A program made the translations under genes and the position numbers. The notes beneath the pieces are model-generated. The model ran no database searches and was not told the DNA's origin. It worked only from the letters and a program-made list of their open reading frames with translations. From assembly GCF_020885975.1 (NCBI RefSeq), contig NZ_AP025183.1, positions 2,207,029 through 2,271,028 on the forward strand: 64,000 nt of DNA, read 5' to 3'. Below, one piece after another: positions 59,741-64,000 of the stretch; within the stretch, counting starts at the first letter, position 1, and each line of letters begins with the position of its first letter. This DNA comes from Flavobacterium ammonificans (GTDB lineage Bacteria > Bacteroidota > Bacteroidia > Flavobacteriales > Flavobacteriaceae).

Positions 59741-60597
59741 CATTGAATCATTCTATCATTACCGTAAATATCTTTTCTAAGTACAGTATCTTTGAAACCC
59801 ATCTCTTGAAGTAAATCCAACGTTTCTTGACCTAAATATTGGTTGATTTCAAAATACAATTGACCATTCGGACATAGATTTTTCTTTGCTAATTGCGCAA
59901 TTTTTTGATAAAAAATCAAAGCATCATTATCATTCACAAAAAGAGCTAAATGCGGTTCGTTGTCCAAAACATTTTTCTTGATTTCTTGTTTTTCCAAATG
60001 ACGTACATAGGGCGGATTCGAAACAATTAGGTCAAATTGCTGACCTAAATCTTCGATTTCTAAAATACTTTGATGAATGAACTGAATCGTAACTTGATTT
60101 AATTCAGCATTTTCTTGGGCTGTAGCCAAAGCTTTGTCGGAAACATCTAAAGCAAATACTTCCGCATTATGTAAATTCTTAGCTAACGAAATGGCAATGC
60201 AACCACTACCAGTTCCTATATCGAGAATTTTGAACTTTGAATTTTGTCCCGAAACTTCGGGATTGAACTTTGAACTTTGAATTATCCAATCCACCAACTC
60301 TTCCGTTTCAGGTCTTGGAATCAAAACATTGGAATTGACTTCAAATTCTAATCCGTAAAAATGAGTAGTGCCTAATATATATTGTACCGGAATTTCCTTT
60401 TTAAGTTGTTTCAAAATTGAACTCAAAGTTTCCAATTCTGCTTCCGAAAAAAATAAATCAGGTTGCAAAGCTAGATCCACTCGCCTTAGTTGATGTTTAG
60501 CTTCTAAAATTAAATAGAAAAAACTCTCCGCCTCTCCTGCATCATATAACGGAGTCAGTTCTTGTATGAATTGGTCTCGGTAGTGTTTTATAGTCAT
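59731..60597 (-). CDS. prmC: Release factor glutamine methyltransferase
   Basis: A 288-residue enzyme (HemK) that methylates the Gln of the GGQ motif in release factors such as the PrfA coded at 5.3 kb. The N-terminal helical domain is followed by IPRPETEELVDW, SAM-binding ILDIGTGSGCIAISLAK and the catalytic NPPY (194-197). Between LVDWII and ILDIGTG there are about eight extra residues (QSSKFNPEVSGQNSKFK), coded by repeat-like DNA. It is 21 bases after the GNAT gene. Confidence 0.95.
   Translation of the reverse strand: MTIKHYRDQFIQELTPLYDAGEAESFFYLILEAKHQLRRVDLALQPDLFFSEAELETLSSILKQLKKEIPVQYILGTTHFYGLEFEVNSNVLIPRPETEELVDWIIQSSKFNPEVSGQNSKFKILDIGTGSGCIAISLAKNLHNAEVFALDVSDKALATAQENAELNQVTIQFIHQSILEIEDLGQQFDLIVSNPPYVRHLEKQEIKKNVLDNEPHLALFVNDNDALIFYQKIAQLAKKNLCPNGQLYFEINQYLGQETLDLLQEMGFKDTVLRKDIYGNDRMIQCTI
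60227..60283. repeat. Repeat insertion within prmC
   Basis: Direct copies of TTGAACTTTGAA flank a CCCGAAACTTCGGG hairpin (60248-60261). The frame stays open, so the repeat is translated. Confidence 0.6.
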
Positions 60598-60618
60598 GTT
60601 TTAAGAATCAAAGTAGTT

Positions 60619-61104
60619 TTACAAATCTTGCAACATCCAAACCGGACAACTCGTATGTCCAGTGCAACCCATTGGCGCATCGAGGTATTCAAAACCTGAT
60701 TTTTTATATAATTTTTGTGCTGCAAGCATGAACGGCATAGTTTCCAAATAACATTTTTCGAAACCAAAATCCCTTGCTGATTGCAAACAAATCGCCATCA
60801 TTTCACTTCCGATTCCTTTCCCACGAGTCTCTGGTAAAAAATACATTTTTTGCAATTCGCAAATGCTTGGCGCTTCATTTTCCAGAGGAGCAATTCCGGC
60901 AACACCCTTAATTTTTCCGTCATGTTCTACAACATAATATACAGATCTTGGCTTGTTGTATTCTTCGTACATCAAATCCAAATAAGGATCTGCGTAAGCA
61001 GTTCCTACTTTGGGAATATTCAATTCATCAAAAACCGCACGTATTAATTGAGCTACTGCCGCATTGTCTTTTTTTTCAATTTTCCTGATTTGCCAATTCT
61101 CCAT
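60619..61104 (-). CDS. GNAT-family N-acetyltransferase
   Basis: A 161-residue acetyltransferase. The acetyl-CoA loop is RGKGIG within LQKMYFLPETRGKGIGSEM, and ARDFGFEKCYLETMP and AQKLYKKSGFEYLD complete the fold. The substrate is unknown. The open frame goes up to 61131, but the -7 box at 61129-61136 would then lie inside it; ATG 61104 is the better start. Probably cotranscribed with prmC. Confidence 0.9.
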   Translation of the reverse strand: MENWQIRKIEKKDNAAVAQLIRAVFDELNIPKVGTAYADPYLDLMYEEYNKPRSVYYVVEHDGKIKGVAGIAPLENEAPSICELQKMYFLPETRGKGIGSEMMAICLQSARDFGFEKCYLETMPFMLAAQKLYKKSGFEYLDAPMGCTGHTSCPVWMLQDL

Positions 61105-61128
61105 TTGTATAAAAGCTAATTTGAATCG

Positions 61129-61136
61129 CAAAAGTA
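61129..61136 (-). promoter_or_regulatory. -7 box of the GNAT-prmC operon
   Basis: Minus strand TACTTTTG, exact consensus, 24 bases before the ATG at 61104. It helps decide that start over 61131. Confidence 0.6.
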
Positions 61137-61194
61137 ACTATTGTTTGTTACAATTTTCGAAACTTACCTCATAAATAGAAAAGCTAAAAAGTAG

Positions 61195-61202
61195 TACTTT
61201 TG
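61195..61202 (+). promoter_or_regulatory. -7 box of ribD
   Basis: TACTTTTG is exact and ends four bases before the ribD ATG, which implies transcription starts at the start codon (leaderless mRNA). Confidence 0.6.
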
Positions 61203-61206
61203 TATC

Positions 61207-62250
61207 ATGAACAATCACGAACACTTTATTGCTCGTTGCATAGAACTTGCCAAAAATGGTTTTGGAACTACCTATCCCAATCCGATGGTGGGAAGTGTGA
61301 TTGTATATGATGGTCAAATCATTGGAGAAGGTTGGCACCGAAAAGCAGGCGAACCTCATGCCGAAGTCAACGCCATACGTTCTGTTAAAAACCCATCAGT
61401 ATTAGATAAAGCTACTATATATGTAAGTTTAGAACCTTGCAGTCATTTTGGAAAAACGCCTCCGTGTTGCGATTTGATTATTGAAAATAAAATACCGAAT
61501 GTAGTCATTGGAACAGTCGATTCTAATATAAAGGTAGCTGGAAATGGTATTAAGCGATTGAGAGAAGCTGGCGCAAATGTCATTGTTGGGATTTTGGAAA
61601 AAGAATGTCACGAACTCAACCAACGCTTTTTTACGTTTCACGAAAAGAAAAGACCTTATATTATATTGAAGTGGGCGCAAACCCAAGACGACTTTATTGC
61701 TCCTTTAGAAAAGAAAGAACAAAAACCCGTTTGGATAACTAATTCCTATTCTAGACAATTAGTGCATAAATGGCGTGCCGAGGAACAAGCTATTTTAGTA
61801 GGTACACAAACCGTAATAGACGACAACCCTCAATTAAACGCACGGGACTGGAATGGAAATAATCCTATTCGAATCGTGATTGACCAAAATAATCGCATCC
61901 CAGAAACTGCACATGTGTTTGATAATCAAGTAAAAACTATCGTGTTTTCTAAAAACAAAGCGATGCTAACTTCTGAGAATATCATCTGCGAGGCAATTGA
62001 TTTTCAACAAAATATAGCGCAACAAATTCTGGAACGATTGTACCAACACCAAATTCAATCGATAATTATTGAAGGTGGTGCTAAAACATTGCAGACTTTT
62101 ATTGATGCCAATCTTTGGGATGAAGCCCGTGTTTTTATTGGTAATAGTCAATTTGGCAACGGAATAAAAGCACCAATATTAAATTCAGCCCCGTCAAAAA
62201 AAGAAAAAATAGTAACCGATGAATTACTAATAATTAGAAATTATGATTGA
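61207..62250 (+). CDS. ribD: Riboflavin biosynthesis deaminase/reductase RibD
   Basis: A 347-residue bifunctional enzyme of riboflavin synthesis. The N-terminal deaminase has PHAEVNAI and SLEPCSHFGKTPPCCDLII, giving the zinc His and two Cys and the catalytic Glu. The C-terminal reductase has ILVGTQTVIDDNPQLNAR and IIIEGGAKTLQTFID. Both halves are intact. It overlaps the next gene by eight bases and appears to head a ribD-HAD-yigZ operon. No FMN riboswitch is seen. Confidence 0.96.
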   Translation: MNNHEHFIARCIELAKNGFGTTYPNPMVGSVIVYDGQIIGEGWHRKAGEPHAEVNAIRSVKNPSVLDKATIYVSLEPCSHFGKTPPCCDLIIENKIPNVVIGTVDSNIKVAGNGIKRLREAGANVIVGILEKECHELNQRFFTFHEKKRPYIILKWAQTQDDFIAPLEKKEQKPVWITNSYSRQLVHKWRAEEQAILVGTQTVIDDNPQLNARDWNGNNPIRIVIDQNNRIPETAHVFDNQVKTIVFSKNKAMLTSENIICEAIDFQQNIAQQILERLYQHQIQSIIIEGGAKTLQTFIDANLWDEARVFIGNSQFGNGIKAPILNSAPSKKEKIVTDELLIIRNYD

Positions 62251-62845
62251 TACTATTATTTTTGATTTTGGAGATATTTTCATCAATTTGGACAAACAAG
62301 CCACTATTGATGGTTTACAACGCTTGGGTTTAACTTCTTGGAACGAAGACTTAGACCAATTGAATATTTCATTTGAAAAAGGAGAAATTTCGAAAGACAA
62401 CTTTTTGCTAGGAATTCAAAAACATATCCCTAACGCCTCGATTGAAGAAATTTTGGTGGCTTGGAATGCTGTTTTATTAGATTTTCCATTATACCGATTG
62501 GAATTTTTACAACTATTATCTCAAAAATACCGCCTCTTTTTGTTGAGTAATACCGATTCTATACATATTAATCATTTTGAACAAAGAGAAGGTGCTTCAT
62601 TTTACGGTGCTTTTTACCAATGTTTTGAAAAAGTCTATTTTTCTTATGAAATGGGAATGCGAAAACCCGATGCCGAAATCTACACTACACTGATTCGTCA
62701 ACACGAACTATCACCAAAGTACACTCTATTTGTAGATGATAAAAAAGACAATACTGATGCTGCTAAAGCTTTAGGGCTAAACGTTTGGAATCTTCAAGTA
62801 GGTCAAGAAGATGTAATTGAACTTTTGGAAAAAAACATAATTTAG
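62243..62845 (+). CDS. HAD-superfamily phosphatase (YihX-like)
   Basis: A 200-residue HAD hydrolase. Motif I is IFDFGDIFINL, motif II FLLSNTDSIH, the Lys region MGMRKPDAEIY and motif III FVDDKKDNTDAA. A small helical cap lies at about 15-80. Translational coupling with ribD (eight-base overlap, ATGATTGA) suggests it could dephosphorylate the riboflavin intermediate (5-amino-6-ribitylamino-uracil phosphate), a step often done by HAD enzymes; this is inference. Confidence 0.87.
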   Translation: MIDTIIFDFGDIFINLDKQATIDGLQRLGLTSWNEDLDQLNISFEKGEISKDNFLLGIQKHIPNASIEEILVAWNAVLLDFPLYRLEFLQLLSQKYRLFLLSNTDSIHINHFEQREGASFYGAFYQCFEKVYFSYEMGMRKPDAEIYTTLIRQHELSPKYTLFVDDKKDNTDAAKALGLNVWNLQVGQEDVIELLEKNII

Positions 62846-62860
62846 ACTACAATTTACCAA

Positions 62861-63487
62861 TTGGAAATCAAAGACACTTATACTACTATTGCACAAGCCA
62901 CTGAAGAAATTCTATTCAAAGAAAAGAGCAGTAAATTCTTTGGCTATGCCTATCCAATTGAGTCTGAAGAAGAAGTAAAACCGATCATTGACCATTTACG
63001 AAAGCAACATCCTCATGCAGTACATTATTGTTATGCGTACCAAATTGGCACCGAAAAAATAAGTTACAGAGCTAATGATGATGGAGAACCTAGCAATAGT
63101 GCAGGAGCTCCAATTTATGGCCAAATTCAATCTTTTGGCTTGACCAATGTGCTTTTAGTTGTTGTTCGAATCTTTGGCGGAATAAAATTAGGAGTTGGCG
63201 GCTTAATAACCGCATACAAAACCACGGCACAATTGGTTTTAGAAGATGCCGAAATTATTGAAAAAACCATCGATATTCATTTTTTGATTTCGTTTGACTA
63301 CAAAAACATGAATAAAGTGATGCGTGTAATCAAAGAAAAAAAGCTAAACATCATAAATCAAACGATGGAAATCGAAGATACTGGAATTGCAATTGGAAAA
63401 ATAGAAATCAAAACCCGAAAAAAAAATGCCGAAATGATTTTCGACATTTTTGATAAATTATTTGAAATTGACATTAAACGCTTATAA
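62861..63487 (+). CDS. yigZ: YigZ/IMPACT family protein, TTG start
   Basis: A 208-residue protein with the UPF0029 N-terminal domain (EKSSKFFGYAYPIES, HYCYAYQIG, RANDDGEPSNSAGAPIYGQI, VVVRIFGGIKLGVGGLITAY) and a C-terminal DUF1949-like ferredoxin fold. In eukaryotes IMPACT affects translation control; the bacterial role is unclear. TTG at 62861 is the only start near the conserved N-terminus. It lies 15 bases after the HAD gene. Confidence 0.92.
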   Translation: MEIKDTYTTIAQATEEILFKEKSSKFFGYAYPIESEEEVKPIIDHLRKQHPHAVHYCYAYQIGTEKISYRANDDGEPSNSAGAPIYGQIQSFGLTNVLLVVVRIFGGIKLGVGGLITAYKTTAQLVLEDAEIIEKTIDIHFLISFDYKNMNKVMRVIKEKKLNIINQTMEIEDTGIAIGKIEIKTRKKNAEMIFDIFDKLFEIDIKRL

Positions 63488-63507
63488 AAAAGTAAAAATT
63501 AAACGAT

Positions 63508-63912
63508 TTAATCCATATCTTTTAAAAGATCTAAAATATAATCTGGAGGAGCAATTGGACGACCTGTTTTTAGCGACACAAAAACCAAAATAAATTCGGC
63601 AGTTGTTAATAACTCTTCCGCTTCGTTATATATCTTGCAATCAAATTCTATCTTAACAGAAGACTGGCTTTTGAAAGCTGTATGAACAGTGAGCAACTCA
63701 TCATATCGCGCCGGTTTTTTATAGTTAATATTCATAGAAACAATGGGAAGTGCAATTCCTTCTTCTTCCATTTTTTTATACGAAACTCCCTTATTTCTAA
63801 GCCATTCCACTCGACCCATCTCGAAATAAGGAATATAATTTCCATGATATACTACGCCCATTTGGTCTGTTTCAGAGTAACGAACACGTACTTGAATTTG
63901 ATGATCTTTCAT
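63508..63912 (-). CDS. 4HBT-type acyl-CoA thioesterase (YbgC/FadM-like)
   Basis: A 134-residue hot-dog thioesterase. The catalytic motif is VRYSETDQMGVVYHGNYIPY with the Asp and following residues intact, then YKKPARYDELLTV. It hydrolyses short or hydroxybenzoyl acyl-CoA; the exact substrate is unknown. It is convergent with the YigZ gene. The 88 bases after it to the window end hold no complete gene. Confidence 0.93.
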   Translation of the reverse strand: MKDHQIQVRVRYSETDQMGVVYHGNYIPYFEMGRVEWLRNKGVSYKKMEEEGIALPIVSMNINYKKPARYDELLTVHTAFKSQSSVKIEFDCKIYNEAEELLTTAEFILVFVSLKTGRPIAPPDYILDLLKDMD

Positions 63913-64000
63913 TATTTATTATTTAATTTTTATTGATTCTAAAAAGCCCTTTACAACAATATTTTTACAAAAAAATCTATTGAATAATTTTTTTTTAAAG

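Noticed and set aside
61138..61359. Minus-strand frame across the ribD start
   Set aside because: It overlaps two promoters and the ribD N-terminus, and has no family features.

Overview
This window comes from a Bacteroidota chromosome, most likely a Flavobacterium or a close relative. The DNA is AT-rich and genes lack Shine-Dalgarno sites. Promoters follow the Bacteroidota TTG-N19-21-TAnnTTTG pattern. Typical family members include a fused SecDF, a GSIII/GSII glutamine synthetase pair, TonB-dependent outer-membrane proteins and an ftsE without ftsX beside it. Almost everything is core housekeeping. I see no prophage, CRISPR array, rRNA, tRNA or intact transposase.

Layout. 1-2.2 kb: divergent type III and type II glutamine synthetases, then a DUF1543 protein. 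2.3-6.4 kb: two alpha/beta hydrolases, pyrF and prfA on the minus strand, with a possible small RNA near 3.4 kb. 6.5-12.8 kb: a lipoprotein, an exported catalase-peroxidase (KatG), and a siderophore-type TonB receptor with a PepSY membrane protein behind operator-like palindromes; this looks like an iron and peroxide locus. 12.8-21.3 kb: valS, a DUF1573 protein, an aminotransferase, folE, cysS, yidD and lgt. 21.4-37.0 kb (minus strand): prolyl oligopeptidase, secDF, mdh, gyrB, asnB, and a conserved three-gene set (large TPR protein, outer-membrane barrel, Gre-like protein). 37.2-45.7 kb (plus strand): ftsE, a SpoU methyltransferase, the Rel/Spo (p)ppGpp enzyme, a Fur-family regulator, purA, a GH5 lipoprotein, a Nudix hydrolase and meaB. 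45.7-58.2 kb: mostly minus strand, with a MATE exporter, mtaB, a HAD phosphatase, a DUF2007 protein, a one-domain DEAD-like protein, a sigma-54 response regulator without HTH, a NatAB-like ABC exporter, dnaJ/grpE and hisS. 58.4-64 kb: a MacB-like permease, prmC, a GNAT protein, ribD, a HAD protein, a YigZ protein and a 4HBT thioesterase.

The most unusual content is in repeats between genes. (a) A dispersed element occurs three times (about 6.44, 18.5 and 48.75 kb). Its flanks are conserved but its hairpin stems differ in sequence while staying paired, which suggests selection on structure. (b) A GIY-YIG nuclease gene at 48.99 kb is enclosed by three copies of a REP-like repeat in inverted orientation, and one copy overlaps the gene's stop codon. 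It looks like a small nuclease-plus-repeat mobile unit. (c) A nested palindromic MITE-like element lies at 16.1 kb. (d) Repeat-derived sequence appears to have entered prmC in frame.

All functional calls rest on reading motifs and family resemblance; no database search was run.
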